Source of the DNA: an uncultured Ruminococcus sp.
Lineage (GTDB): Bacteria > Bacillota > Clostridia > Oscillospirales > CAG-272
Reading direction: 5' to 3'
Assembly (NCBI GenBank): GCA_902773455.1
Contig: CACYEW010000225.1
Location: 1 to 5,156, forward strand
Length of the DNA: 5,156 nucleotides
Shown here one piece after another: positions 5,131 to 5,156 of the stretch; within the stretch, counting starts at the first letter, position 1; every line of letters starts with the position of its first letter. Under the pieces are notes generated by a model that did not search any database, had not been told where the DNA came from, and was given only the letters and a program-made list of their open reading frames with translations. The position numbers were made by a program, and so were the translations under genes.

Positions 5131-5156
5131 CAGTTATTATGAGAATACGGTCCGAG

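Noticed and set aside
5139..5156. ATG followed by six open codons at the right edge
   Set aside because: There is no Shine-Dalgarno, it lies just past a terminator, and too little sequence remains to judge it.
1..5156. A novel defence, mobile or biosynthetic system
   Set aside because: Every large coding region belongs to a known housekeeping family in a conserved order. No transposase, integrase, CRISPR repeat or unknown gene was found.

Overview
The window is a conserved housekeeping locus of a Gram-positive bacterium, most likely an uncultured member of the Clostridia (Bacillota). Three things point there. The gene order yicC/yloC - remA - gmk - rpoZ - priA - def matches the Bacillus subtilis yloC-remA-gmk-rpoZ-coaBC-priA-def block, except that coaBC is absent. 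A RemA (DUF370) protein is present, a family typical of Firmicutes. Shine-Dalgarno sites are strong AGGAG/GGAGG and the tRNA genes encode their own CCA. Coding DNA looks roughly half G+C by eye, while the one intergenic region is very AT-rich. I cannot place it below class level.

Layout. Positions 1-4733 are a tightly packed operon on the minus strand, read from right to left: yicC (endoribonuclease), remA (DNA-binding regulator), gmk (guanylate kinase), rpoZ (RNA polymerase omega), priA (replication-restart helicase) and the 5' part of def (peptide deformylase), which runs off the left edge. All junctions are 1-12 nt gaps or a 1-nt overlap. At three of them the upstream stop codon lies inside or next to the downstream Shine-Dalgarno. 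No internal terminator or promoter is evident.

Positions 4734-4947 are an AT-rich divergent control region. A minus-strand promoter (TTGACA-17-TAAAAT) faces the operon, and a plus-strand promoter with perfect consensus (TTGACA-17-TATAAT) faces two tRNA genes. Both have an extended -10 TG. An A/T-tract inverted repeat sits where an UP element for the tRNA promoter would lie. A 12-codon reading frame starts at about the predicted operon transcription start and overlaps the yicC start as ATGA.

Positions 4948-5130 are a two-gene tRNA operon, elongator tRNA-Met(CAU) then tRNA-Glu(UUC), closed by an intrinsic terminator. The last 26 bases hold nothing I can support.

The genes serve basic information processing: RNA turnover, GMP phosphorylation, the omega subunit, fork restart, nascent-protein deformylation and tRNA supply. 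I found no defence, mobile or novel multi-gene system. The points worth a second look are the missing coaBC, the possibly leaderless upstream ORF, the T-stem mismatch in tRNA-Met, an acceptor-mimicking leader before it, and unusual sequence in omega and RemA.
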